DNA of 64,000 nucleotides from an uncultured Dehalococcoidia bacterium (GCA_958296115.1 OY282442.1:1683158-1747157), one strand, 5' to 3'; shown: positions 23,355 through 32,095, counted from the first letter of the stretch. A program made the numbers and translations. Notes: generated by a model not told the origin, from the letters alone.

Positions 23355-25901
23355 TTGAACGAAGCTGCCGCGCGAATCAAGGTCAACAGGCTGCTGGAAG
23401 CCGCCGGGTGGCGCTTCTTCCCTGAAGGGGGGAGTCCCGCCAACGTCAGCCTCGAAGCCGGGGTCGCCCTCGCGCCGTCCGACCTCGACGCTCTCGGCGG
23501 CGACTTCGAGAGCGTTGCCAGGGGGTTCGTGGACTTCCTGCTTCTCGACGACAGGGGATTCCCGCTCGTCGTGCTGGAGGCCAAGTCGGAGGACAAGAGC
23601 CCGCTCGCCGGCAAGGAGCAGGCGCGCAGGTACGCCCGCTCCCAGAATTGCCGATTCGTTATCCTATCGAACGGCAACCTCCACTACTTCTGGGACCTCG
23701 AACGCGGCAACCCTCACGTCGTTACTTCGTTCCCTACGCCCGACTCCGTGGTTGGCTACCAGAGGTTCGCGCCCGACCCGCGGCGCCTGGCGAACGAGCA
23801 GGTCGGCGAGGACTACATCGCGCTCACCCAACGCCCGGGCTATGCGTCCGAAGCCGCTTGGAAGAACGAGGACGAGCGTCCCGGCTACATCAGCGCCAAC
23901 AACCTCCGCTTCCTGCGCCCGTACCAGCTTCGGGCCGTTCACGCCCTCCAGCGCGCCGTCCGGGGCGGCAAGGACCGGTTCCTGTTCGAGATGGCGACCG
24001 GCACGGGCAAGACCCTCACGGCCGCCGCCGTCGTCAAGCTGTTCCTGCGCTCCGGCAACGCCCGGCGCGTTCTCTTCCTCGTGGACCGGCTCGAACTGGA
24101 GGAGCAGGCCAGGAAGGTCTTCACCGCGTTGCTCTCCGCCGACTTCCAGACGGCCGTATACAAGGAGAGGCGCGGCGACTGGCGCCGAGCCGAAATCGTC
24201 GTCAGCACGGTCCAGTCCCTGCTGTTCAATAACAAGTACCAATCCCTCTTCTCGCCGACCGACTTCGACCTGGTGATCTCCGACGAGGCGCACCGCTCTA
24301 TCGGCGGCAACGCCCGCGCCGTATTCGACTACTTCGTGGGCTTCAAGCTCGGGCTCACCGCCACGCCGCGCGACTACCTGAAGGGCTTCGACGGCGCGCC
24401 CCGCGCCGTGCATGACCCGCGCGAGACAGAGCGCAGGCTGATGCGGGACACCTACCGCACCTTCGGATGCGAGAGCGGCGAGCCGACCTTTCGCTATTCG
24501 CTCCTCGACGGCGTGAGGGACGGCGTTCTCATCAATCCCACCGTCGTGGACGCGCGGACGGACGTAACCACACAGCTTCTCTCCGAGGGGTTCTTCGTGT
24601 CGTTCGAAGACGAAGAGAGCGACGTCGCGCAGGACAAGTCCTACGTCCACCGCGACTTCGAGAGGAGCTTCTTCTCCGACGCCACCAACGCGCTCTTCTG
24701 CAAGGTATTCATAGAGAACGCGCTTCGAGACCCGATCAGCGGGGAGGTCGGCAAGTCCATCGTGTTCGCGGTCAGCCAAGGCCACGCGGCCCGGCTGGCG
24801 CAGATACTCAACGAGATGGCGCACCGCATGTTCCCCGGCAGGTACCAGTCCGACTTCGCCGCACAGGTTACCTCGCACGTGCAGGACGCCCAGCAGATGG
24901 CCGTCCAGTTCGCCAACAACAACCTGCTCGGCTCCGCCGGCTTCCACCCTTACTACCGCACGTCCAAGGCCCGCGTCTGCGTCACCGTCGGCATGATGAC
25001 CACCGGCTACGACTGCACGGACATCCTGAACCTGGGGCTGTTCCGCCCGATCTTTTCGCCCACGGACTTCGTCCAGATCAAGGGTCGCGGCGCCCGTCCG
25101 CACGACTTCAGGGGCGAGCTTCACGACGCAGTCCTCGCGCAGCGGGTCAGCCAGCCGAAGAAGAGCGCCTTCAAGCTCTTCGACTTCTTCGGCAACTGCG
25201 AGTACTTCGAGACAGAGTTCGACTATGACGAGAAGATAGCCCTGCCCCGTCCGCGCTCCACAGGCAACGGCGGCGGAGCGCCAGGCGGCGGGGGAGGAGC
25301 TCAGCTAACCTATACCGGCGCATACGAACACTTGGGCAAGGACGTGATAACGTCTGTGAAAGAAAGGAAAGTCGGCTTCGAGGGCATGAAGATAGACCGG
25401 ATGCTGTTCGACAGGTTCGCGGACGCCGTGCGCGAGGACAAGGCCATCGCGGAGGCCGTCGACGCGGGCCAGTGGGACCGCGTCATCGAATACGTGAACC
25501 GCGAGGTATTCGACAAGCCCGAGGACTACTACAACCTCGAGAAGCTCCGCAGGGCCGCCGACGTGGACCGCCGAATCGCCCTCCGCGAAATCCTGGAGAA
25601 GATATTCGGCCTCATCCCGCGCTTCAAGTCGAAGGACGAGCTGCTCGAAGAGGAGTTCTCCAAGTTCGTGGCAGACCACAAGCCGGAGCAGCCCGCGTCC
25701 ATAATCGCCATCAAGACCTACTTCAAGGCATACACCACCGACATCGACACCCGCGCCATCATAGACAACCGCCAGTTCTCACAGCTCGCCACCAACCTCG
25801 CCTTCTCCATACATGACTACCGCGCCGTTCCAGACGAATACCACCGCCTCGTTCCCGAATACGTCAAGGACTACATATCATTGAACCAGTTCGCGGCGTA
25901 G
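23355..25901 (+). CDS. hsdR: Type I restriction enzyme R subunit (HsdR)
   Basis: This 848-residue motor-nuclease has an N-terminal PD-(D/E)XK nuclease (Asp 60, then VVLEAKSED with Glu 75 and Lys 77). The helicase core has Walker A ATGTGKT at about 214-220, the DEAH box SDEAHRSIGG near 310 and GLTATP near 336. The second RecA domain has VGMMTTGYDC and IKGRGARPHD. The C-terminal helical part contacts the methylase core. TTG 23355 is the likely start. The subunit translocates and cuts DNA lacking the cognate methylation. It is somewhat short for HsdR. Confidence 0.9.
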   Translation: MNEAAARIKVNRLLEAAGWRFFPEGGSPANVSLEAGVALAPSDLDALGGDFESVARGFVDFLLLDDRGFPLVVLEAKSEDKSPLAGKEQARRYARSQNCRFVILSNGNLHYFWDLERGNPHVVTSFPTPDSVVGYQRFAPDPRRLANEQVGEDYIALTQRPGYASEAAWKNEDERPGYISANNLRFLRPYQLRAVHALQRAVRGGKDRFLFEMATGTGKTLTAAAVVKLFLRSGNARRVLFLVDRLELEEQARKVFTALLSADFQTAVYKERRGDWRRAEIVVSTVQSLLFNNKYQSLFSPTDFDLVISDEAHRSIGGNARAVFDYFVGFKLGLTATPRDYLKGFDGAPRAVHDPRETERRLMRDTYRTFGCESGEPTFRYSLLDGVRDGVLINPTVVDARTDVTTQLLSEGFFVSFEDEESDVAQDKSYVHRDFERSFFSDATNALFCKVFIENALRDPISGEVGKSIVFAVSQGHAARLAQILNEMAHRMFPGRYQSDFAAQVTSHVQDAQQMAVQFANNNLLGSAGFHPYYRTSKARVCVTVGMMTTGYDCTDILNLGLFRPIFSPTDFVQIKGRGARPHDFRGELHDAVLAQRVSQPKKSAFKLFDFFGNCEYFETEFDYDEKIALPRPRSTGNGGGAPGGGGGAQLTYTGAYEHLGKDVITSVKERKVGFEGMKIDRMLFDRFADAVREDKAIAEAVDAGQWDRVIEYVNREVFDKPEDYYNLEKLRRAADVDRRIALREILEKIFGLIPRFKSKDELLEEEFSKFVADHKPEQPASIIAIKTYFKAYTTDIDTRAIIDNRQFSQLATNLAFSIHDYRAVPDEYHRLVPEYVKDYISLNQFAA

Positions 25902-25907
25902 TATAAT
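25881..25907 (+). promoter_or_regulatory. Internal promoter candidate at the hsdR 3' end
   Basis: TTGAAC (25881-25886), a 15-base spacer and a perfect TATAAT (25902-25907) lie at the hsdR stop, 36 bases before the YgiT-like ATG. This could give the methylase expression independent of hsdR, a sensible arrangement for a restriction system. The short spacer is a weakness. Confidence 0.45.
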
Positions 25908-25942
25908 CGCTGGCTCAATTGGCGTACAAGGAGACGCATTTG

Positions 25943-26188
25943 ATGATGCCGTTCAGTAAGTGTCCAACATGCGGCGGCGAGATTATCGAGAAGGAAGTCG
26001 AAAAGCTTCTGCGCGGGGGCGTCAACCTTGCGGTCGCCACTGTCCGCGCCGAGGTCTGCCTGCGCTGCGGCGAGCGGCTGTATCCAAAGGAAACAGTCAG
26101 CCGCTTCGAGCAGATCCGCGGCAAGCTGGCCAAGCAGGAGGTAGAAGACTTCTCCCCGCTGGGGCAGTCGTTCCAGGTTACAACGTAG
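25943..26188 (+). CDS. YgiT-type zinc-finger protein
   Basis: This 81-residue protein has two CxxC pairs (KCPTCGGEI and VCLRCGERLY) in the arrangement of YgiT/MqsA-type N-terminal domains. Members often act as antitoxins or accompany small toxins, yet no toxin is adjacent. It ends exactly where the methylase gene begins, and AAGGAG precedes ATG 25943. Placement inside the restriction operon suggests a regulatory role, which is inference. Confidence 0.75.
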   Translation: MMPFSKCPTCGGEIIEKEVEKLLRGGVNLAVATVRAEVCLRCGERLYPKETVSRFEQIRGKLAKQEVEDFSPLGQSFQVTT

Positions 26189-28636
26189 ATGCTGGACACC
26201 GACACGAGGCGGCGCATAGACACGGCGCGGGACATCCTCGTCGGCAAGGTGCCCGACCCCAAGAGCCAGGTCGAGCAGATCACCATCGCCCTCATCTACA
26301 AGTTCATGGACGACATGGACGCCGAGAGCGAGGAGTGGGGCGGGGAGCGGACCTTCTTCGCGGGCGAGTTCGCGCGGTACGGCTGGGCCAAGCTCATGCG
26401 CTCCGGGCTCGGCGGATACGAGACGCTGAACCTGTACGCCGAGGCGATAGGCCGGATGCCCGAAAACCCCGGCATTCCCGCGCTCTTCCGCGCCATATTC
26501 GACAACGCATACCTGCCTTACAGTGACCCGGAGACCTTGCGGGCGTTCCTGAAGGTGATTGACGAGTTTACCTATGACGACTCCGAACACCTCGGCGACG
26601 CCTACGAATATCTGATCTCTGTTCTGGGTGTTCAGAAAGCCACAGGACAGTTCCGTACTCCTCGCCATGTAATAGACTTCATCGTCACTATCATAGATCC
26701 CAAGAAGCATGAGGCCATCCTAGACCCAGCTTGTGGCACTGCTGGGTTTCTCATCTCTGCCTACAAGCACATCCTAGCCATAAACACGAGTGAAGACGGG
26801 AACAGTACACTGACACCCGACGACAAGGGCCGGCTTGCCACGAACTTCACGGGCTACGACACGGATCCGATAATGGTGCGGCTGTCCCTCGTGAACATGT
26901 ACCTGCACGAGTTCGCGGAGCCCCACATATTCGAATACGACACGCTGACCAGCGAGGAGCGCTGGAACGAATACGCCGACGTCATCCTCGCGAACCCGCC
27001 GTTCATGTCGCCGAAAGGGGGCATCCGACCGCACAACCGCTTCTCGGTCAAGTCGAGGCGCAGCGAGGTTCTGTTCGTGGACTACATAGCGGAGCATCTG
27101 ACGCCGCCGGGCCGCGCGGGAATCATCGTGCCGGAGGGCATCGTGTTCCAGAGCCAGCGGGCCTACAAGCAGCTCCGCAAGATGCTGGTGGAGGACTGCC
27201 TCGTGGCCGTAATCTCGCTGCCGGCGGGCGTGTTCAAGCCGTATTCCGGGGTCAAGACGTCCATCCTGATACTGGACAGGTCGCTCGCAAAGAGGGCCGA
27301 CCACATCGCCTTCTTCAAGGTGGAGAACGACGGGTTCGACCTGGGCGATCAGCGCCGCCAGATCGCCGAGGACGATCTGCCGAAAGTCCAGGCGGAGATA
27401 GCGGCGTATCTGGACGGGCTGCGAGCGCCTGAGGGCGTCGGCATTGCGGAGCCGGCGACGGAGTACGCGGCAGGCGCGGGGCTGGTTGTGGAGAAGGCGA
27501 GGATTGCGGCTGATGGGGGATATGGGCTGAGCGGGGAGCAGTATCGGGAGAATATCGCTCATATATCTAGTTTTCCAATAGTTCCTTTGGGAGAAGTGGC
27601 AGAAATAATAGCTGGTCAATCGCCGCCCGGTGAATCCTATAACAACGCTGGGACTGGCACTCCGTTCTATCAGGGCAAGACCGAGTTTGGCGAAATCTTT
27701 GTTGGTGAGCCTACAAAATGGACTACTGATCCACGGAGATTCGCTGATGAAGGCGATATTCTTATGTCTGTGCGAGCTCCTGTGGGGCCGGTCAATCTAA
27801 CGACAAGCCGCGTCTGCATAGGGCGCGGCCTTGCTGCAATCAGACCCGGTAAGAAGATACTGACGACTTATGCTTTCCACATCCTGCACAGCCTGGAGAC
27901 GAGGATAACTGGCAGCGCTGGCGCTACGTTTGCATCTATCAACAAGCGAGACATTGAGAATATCGAAATTCCGTTGCCGTCGCTGGATGCGCAGGAGGAG
28001 ATTGTGGCGGAGATCGAGGGGTATCAGCGGGTGATGGACGGCGCGCGTGCGGTGGTGGAGAACTATCGTCCGCATGTGCCGATAGACCCGGATTGGCCTA
28101 TGGTGGCAATTGGGGAAGTGGCAGAGGTAATACCGGGGCAATCACCGCCGGGACGATCGTACAATACGACCGGAGATGGAGAACCGTTCTACCAAGGGAA
28201 GACGGAGTTCGGTTCTATGTTCATTGAGGAGCCTGAGAAATGGACAACCGAGCCTCGAAGATTTGCTGAGAAAGGTGACATAGTCATGTCGGTACGTGCG
28301 CCTGTCGGTCCTGTCAATCTTACGAAGTTCAGTGTTTGCATAGGGCGCGGTCTTGCCGCGATTAGGCCCAACAACGACCGATTGATGACGAGGTATGTTT
28401 TCTATGTTCTACGAGGCATGGAAGCGAAGATAATAGGAAGCGCTGGATCGACATTCGCATCCATCAACAAGAAGGATATTGCGAGAATCCAAGTTCCGGT
28501 TCCACCTCTCGAAACGCAACAGGCGATAGTAGCCGAGATCGAGGCGGAGCAGGCGTTGGTGGGGGCGAATCGGGAGCTGGCGGGGCGGATGGAGAGGAGG
28601 ATTCAGGCGGCAGTGGGGCGGGTATGGGGCGAGTGA
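26189..28636 (+). CDS. hsdM: Type I HsdM-HsdS fusion with two similar specificity domains
   Basis: This 815-residue protein has an N-terminal N6-adenine methylase with DPACGTAGFL (about 179-188) and NPPF (about 269-272). Residues about 458-815 are an HsdS-type module. Two target-recognition domains begin VPLGEVAEIIAGQSPPG (about 463) and VAIGEVAEVIPGQSPPG (about 637), each followed by a dimerising helix (LDAQEEIVAEIE, LETQQAIVAEIE). No separate HsdS gene exists. The two domains share most residues, including FYQGKTEFG and MSVRAPVGPVNLT, so both halves of the target should be alike. A patch near 26560-26800 has lower GC. Confidence 0.88.
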   Translation: MLDTDTRRRIDTARDILVGKVPDPKSQVEQITIALIYKFMDDMDAESEEWGGERTFFAGEFARYGWAKLMRSGLGGYETLNLYAEAIGRMPENPGIPALFRAIFDNAYLPYSDPETLRAFLKVIDEFTYDDSEHLGDAYEYLISVLGVQKATGQFRTPRHVIDFIVTIIDPKKHEAILDPACGTAGFLISAYKHILAINTSEDGNSTLTPDDKGRLATNFTGYDTDPIMVRLSLVNMYLHEFAEPHIFEYDTLTSEERWNEYADVILANPPFMSPKGGIRPHNRFSVKSRRSEVLFVDYIAEHLTPPGRAGIIVPEGIVFQSQRAYKQLRKMLVEDCLVAVISLPAGVFKPYSGVKTSILILDRSLAKRADHIAFFKVENDGFDLGDQRRQIAEDDLPKVQAEIAAYLDGLRAPEGVGIAEPATEYAAGAGLVVEKARIAADGGYGLSGEQYRENIAHISSFPIVPLGEVAEIIAGQSPPGESYNNAGTGTPFYQGKTEFGEIFVGEPTKWTTDPRRFADEGDILMSVRAPVGPVNLTTSRVCIGRGLAAIRPGKKILTTYAFHILHSLETRITGSAGATFASINKRDIENIEIPLPSLDAQEEIVAEIEGYQRVMDGARAVVENYRPHVPIDPDWPMVAIGEVAEVIPGQSPPGRSYNTTGDGEPFYQGKTEFGSMFIEEPEKWTTEPRRFAEKGDIVMSVRAPVGPVNLTKFSVCIGRGLAAIRPNNDRLMTRYVFYVLRGMEAKIIGSAGSTFASINKKDIARIQVPVPPLETQQAIVAEIEAEQALVGANRELAGRMERRIQAAVGRVWGE

Positions 28637-28824
28637 ACAGCTATTACCCCCCCGTTGGCGGGCCCATAGCGAATGATCCCCCGCTGGGTATCCTGGGTCG
28701 CCAGTTCGCATAATGAACTCATATATACTATGGAGTCTCCACATTGGGGGTTGCGCCACTGCCCATGGTATTGTACATTACCTGCCACCAGTAGCCATCC
28801 CTATGGTCGGTAAGGAGGCATCAG

Positions 28825-29694
28825 ATGCCCACCAAGCCATTCAAGGTCAATATCTACGATGTCGAACTGCCTCAGTCCGAGTCCGCCGAGTCCGGTCTGA
28901 CCTCGTTCGGCGTGGCGATTGATGGCGCTTGCGGACAGCCTCTTGATGAGCGGTACAGCGATGTGAACGAAAAGGGCCGCCGTCTGGAACATTGCGACGA
29001 GCGCGAGGGTTGCCACCTGCTGAACTTCGTGACTTTCGAATTTGCAGGTCCCGGACGTTCCGCTCCTAAAACACCTGCAGCCCCTATCGACCTTGACCGG
29101 GACGAGTCTTTCGCCCATGAAACGGCTATGCTGTATGATCCAGAGGCCAATTTGGCGTTTGTCGAATCTACCCAAGGTGGAATGGGGCCTGGGGCGATAG
29201 TCAGCTATTTCGAGAGATTCGCCAATCGCGGGACGTATTACCGGCTTATACCGAGACTAGATGACGATGCGGCGGCGAGGGCGCGCAGGCACCAGACCAT
29301 CCGCAGTCTGATAATGCGTGTGAACATAGGCCAAGTCACAGAGGCGGACCGTGCATCGGGCATTGGTGTGATTAAATCTCTTGGTGAGACGTACGACGCA
29401 GGGTATATAAATATCGAAGTAAAAACTTCACCAGAAGAGAGAAGAAAATCGCTCAGGGTGCCGTCTATATGGGAAACCATCAATACTATAATAGGTTCCA
29501 ACGATGCGAACAACGTCACTCAGCTAAAAGTGAGCGGGCGTGAGAATGACGACGAGCCACTAGAGATTATTGACCTGATCCAGCATCGTGAAAAACGGGA
29601 ACGTCTCCTGAACGTGGATGGCACATCCAGGAAAATTCCGCATGAAGAACGCTGGAACGCCCTTATAGATATTCGCCGGGAGTTCCTTGCATAA
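28825..29694 (+). CDS. RexA-like / DUF6731-like cytosolic protein
   Basis: This 289-residue soluble protein has no signal or membrane segment. I associate DESFAHETAMLYDPEANLAF with the family called DUF6731. Block order also recalls phage lambda RexA (279 residues): an acidic DES motif, a strand, a G-P segment (GGMGPGAIVSYF), a beta-rich middle (TYYRLIPRLDDD), INIEVKTSPEERRK and QLKVSGREND near the end. A 4-TM protein overlaps its stop (TAATG), as rexB follows rexA. RexA senses phage DNA-protein complexes and opens RexB. Homology is inferred from memory, not computed. Confidence 0.6.
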   Translation: MPTKPFKVNIYDVELPQSESAESGLTSFGVAIDGACGQPLDERYSDVNEKGRRLEHCDEREGCHLLNFVTFEFAGPGRSAPKTPAAPIDLDRDESFAHETAMLYDPEANLAFVESTQGGMGPGAIVSYFERFANRGTYYRLIPRLDDDAAARARRHQTIRSLIMRVNIGQVTEADRASGIGVIKSLGETYDAGYINIEVKTSPEERRKSLRVPSIWETINTIIGSNDANNVTQLKVSGRENDDEPLEIIDLIQHREKRERLLNVDGTSRKIPHEERWNALIDIRREFLA

Positions 29695-30152
29695 TGTCAG
29701 CCAGGGCCGAGCGGCTTTTCCCAATTCTTGCAGGGATAGGTGCGGCCGCGGTCGCCGCAGTGGTGGCCTTCGTGTGTGAGATTGGGCCGCTACCAAAGCC
29801 GCTGGCGGCTGGCACCATGACTCTTGGGATAGTCGTTGCAGGATTCACAGCTACTCAACGCAACATGCTACTGGGCATGAGCGGCTCGACTGTGCTACAA
29901 TTCGCAGCGCGTACAGGATACTACAGGGACGTCCTGGATTATCTTATGCATTCTGTATATGCTGGGATAGCCGTATCATTAGTGTCGCTAATAGGGTTTT
30001 TTCTGGGCAATAGCGTTTTGGTATGGTCAATATGGTTGGTAGCCATAACTGGCTTGATAGCACTCATTCTCGCACTCATATTGCGTAACGAAATCTTGAT
30101 GGTTCGTATGGTAAAACGTTTTGTGGAAGAGCAAAAACGTCCCAACAGGTAA
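29694..30152 (+). CDS. RexB-like four-helix membrane protein
   Basis: This 152-residue protein has four hydrophobic helices (about 8-28, 36-54, 87-108 and 110-132) and a basic C-terminal tail. Lambda RexB is 144 residues with four helices and forms an ion channel that depolarises the cell. AGTMTLGIVVAGFT followed by a charged loop and RTGYYRDVLDYLMHSVYAG resembles the AGTM, R-rich loop and REYGYM order of RexB. The ATG overlaps the upstream stop by one base, so the pair is coupled. Best guess is the membrane effector of an abortive-infection pair. Confidence 0.6.
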   Translation: MSARAERLFPILAGIGAAAVAAVVAFVCEIGPLPKPLAAGTMTLGIVVAGFTATQRNMLLGMSGSTVLQFAARTGYYRDVLDYLMHSVYAGIAVSLVSLIGFFLGNSVLVWSIWLVAITGLIALILALILRNEILMVRMVKRFVEEQKRPNR

Positions 30153-30317
30153 TTATAAGCGTGCGTCTACCAGAGACCAATTCACAATATCCCTTGCAGT
30201 AGAAATGAAATCGTCCATATCTTCAAACAAGTCCTGTCCCTTGAGACTTCGTTCCACCAGTTCTTGCAGAACCTTTAAGTTTACCGGCGCTCCTTTTTGT
30301 GTTTTCTCCGGCTGCAT
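30153..30317 (-). CDS. Small ORF after the PIN-like gene
   Basis: This 54-codon frame starts MQPEKTQKGAPVNLKVLQEL and continues with acidic helices containing GQDLFEDMDDFISTARDIV. Composition and helical pattern look like a real protein. It overlaps the last 37 bases of the PIN-like gene in another frame and ends one base from the convergent RexB-like stop. It may be a third member of the ATPase-PIN cassette such as an antitoxin, or the true C-terminus of the PIN protein after a frameshift. No clear ribosome site. Confidence 0.45.
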   Translation of the reverse strand: MQPEKTQKGAPVNLKVLQELVERSLKGQDLFEDMDDFISTARDIVNWSLVDARL

Positions 30318-30763
30318 GAAGGCGCTTGGACAAGCAGATCCCTGCGGGCGCGTGTGAATTTCGAGGTCCTGAGGGTCGAATATACCTTCCCAGGTGGCTT
30401 TTTGATCAAGCTCAGGTCCGTGAAGTCTTTGTGGAGGGCGAGGTCATTGGAGTAGAGCAGGCGAGAGCCGCTGACCTGCGCTAATGCAATGACGTGTGGG
30501 TCGTCCGACTTGCACGCCCCTTCGATTTCCTTGGTCTTTGAATTGACCACATCCTTGTCCACCCTTCTCACTCTCCCGTAACGCACTGCGTTGACTCTCC
30601 ACCTCTTGAATGACGCACTCTTGTCAAGCTCCTCGAGAAGCTTGCCTCCGACTGCCAAGCGTCCATCGCCCTTATCGAGCCAGTCGAAAAACCCTTTGCC
30701 TGCCGGTGGCCTGTTGGTTCCAAACACCTCGGCAACGACGTTTGCATCGAGAATCGCGCACAT
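30281..30763 (-). CDS. PIN-like nuclease domain protein
   Basis: This 160-residue protein opens MCAILDANVVAEVFG, the first strand and Asp of a PIN domain. Further acidic candidates are LLEELDKS and CKSDDPHVIALAQVSGSRLL with YSNDLALHKDF, giving the usual three to four carboxylates of VapC-like RNases. The last 35 residues are unusually basic and overlap a small frame. It follows the DUF3696-type ATPase by a single base, so the two act together in all likelihood. Predicted effector nuclease of a defence or toxin module. Confidence 0.75.
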   Translation of the reverse strand: MCAILDANVVAEVFGTNRPPAGKGFFDWLDKGDGRLAVGGKLLEELDKSASFKRWRVNAVRYGRVRRVDKDVVNSKTKEIEGACKSDDPHVIALAQVSGSRLLYSNDLALHKDFTDLSLIKKPPGKVYSTLRTSKFTRARRDLLVQAPSCSRRKHKKERR

Positions 30764-30764
30764 A

Positions 30765-32087
30765 TCAAATCTGGAGAGACCGTGCCGTTTCTTCCATGAA
30801 GAACCTACCGTAGCTGTCTGGCGCGTCTAGGATGTTTCCTTCCTCATCGATTCGGAGTGAGTGGATGTTGACTTCGATGCCGTCGCGCTCGAAGTAGAGG
30901 ATGGATACGTCTTCGGGCGTGAGCCATTTACCGTCGCGGATGTCCATACGCACGCGGTCCATCAGGTGGTCGCTGTGAGTCTCGACCACCAGCTGGCGGT
31001 CAGAGCCGGCGACTTGGCAGAACAGGCTGCCCAAAGCGGCTTGCGCGCTGGGGTGGAGATGCACCTCCGGCTGTTGCAGCAGGAACATGTCCAGGGCGTC
31101 CTCCCGCAACAATTCCGTTATGACCGGTAACGCCTGACTGACTCCGTATCCCACGTCTATCAGATTGCGCCACGGGCCCTTCAGCCCTCCTCCAAATTTC
31201 CTGACCTGCACCTGGAAAGGCTCGCTTGCCCTTTTGCCGAGCCTCTTGATAGAGATTTCGTCGAAGAGGCCCGCGTCTCTCCCAAAGCTCTCAAGCCCAT
31301 CCTTGAGGACTGTCCACATCTGTTTGTCCCTGGAGAACACGTCGGCGAGATACATGGGAACGGATTCGCCTTCCGGGTCCGGAGTAGGGCGGGAGGGATC
31401 GTAGGTTCGGCGCGGCTTCGCTCGAACTGGCGCGCTTGCAGATGGCCGGGGACGATGGGCATGACGATTCGCCAGCTCGATTAGATCACTACGATCCTCG
31501 GAAGTAAAGGGTTCCGAGTTCTCCAAAGGCACAAAAGCCATCCCTTCTGCTAGCCCTTTCGCTAGGAAGAGAAAATAGGAGGGAGGGATCGCCATACCCG
31601 CATCAACGAGGAAGGGGACTTTGTCTTCATCCGGAACCTGTAGCTTCCAAGCTCCCCTGGTAGTTCCCACTTTTAGCGCGTTGAGCTCACCAGCTGCAAA
31701 TGTTTCGTCGATCCAAGTCTTGCCACGAGAAAGGCGTCGTCTTACAGGAACCGGGGCAGTGCCGCTCCGCGCAAAGGCGAACCAAAACTTACTAACCGGA
31801 TCTCCCTTGCGCCCTGACTTGATGGTGAAACCGGCTTCGAATACATCGGCTCTGCCTCCTCTGGCACCTCGATGATGGGCAATTTCATCGAAGCTGCCGA
31901 GGTCGTAAGGGTTCTCCTTGAAATCCGGGTTACGGAAGCGGTAGGCAATATCCACGAGGGCGCGGATCAGGGCCAGGAAGGATGTCTTGCCCGTGCTGTT
32001 CTCGCCTACCAGGAGGGTCAGTGGGGCGAGGCGGGCGGTCTGTTCCTCGCGGAAGCAGCGGAAGTTGTTGAGCCTTATCTCGTTCAC
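30765..32087 (-). CDS. AAA ATPase of the DUF3696/OLD-like type
   Basis: This 440-residue ABC/SMC-like ATPase has Walker A LLVGENSTGKTSF near residue 30, Walker B FLLQQPEVHLHP near 350, and the switch VVETHSDHLMDRVR. The C-terminus IDEEGNILDAPDSYGRFF is the DUF3696 signature (acidic turn, then FF). GTG 32087 is chosen because NEIRLNNFRCF starts right after it. A PIN-like gene follows with a one-base gap. ATPase plus nuclease pairs of this kind are a theme in phage defence (OLD, Gabija, Septu, PARIS), but this pairing is not one I can name. Confidence 0.8.
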   Translation of the reverse strand: MNEIRLNNFRCFREEQTARLAPLTLLVGENSTGKTSFLALIRALVDIAYRFRNPDFKENPYDLGSFDEIAHHRGARGGRADVFEAGFTIKSGRKGDPVSKFWFAFARSGTAPVPVRRRLSRGKTWIDETFAAGELNALKVGTTRGAWKLQVPDEDKVPFLVDAGMAIPPSYFLFLAKGLAEGMAFVPLENSEPFTSEDRSDLIELANRHAHRPRPSASAPVRAKPRRTYDPSRPTPDPEGESVPMYLADVFSRDKQMWTVLKDGLESFGRDAGLFDEISIKRLGKRASEPFQVQVRKFGGGLKGPWRNLIDVGYGVSQALPVITELLREDALDMFLLQQPEVHLHPSAQAALGSLFCQVAGSDRQLVVETHSDHLMDRVRMDIRDGKWLTPEDVSILYFERDGIEVNIHSLRIDEEGNILDAPDSYGRFFMEETARSLQI

Positions 32088-32095
32088 GTCGGCGG

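Noticed and set aside
28825-30152. Integrated prophage carrying rex genes
   Set aside because: No repressor, integrase, capsid, tail or lysis genes flank the pair; neighbours are restriction and ATPase genes.
30281-32087. Gabija, Septu or PARIS system
   Set aside because: The ATPase lacks a visible TOPRIM domain, and the partner is PIN-like rather than helicase, HNH or TOPRIM.
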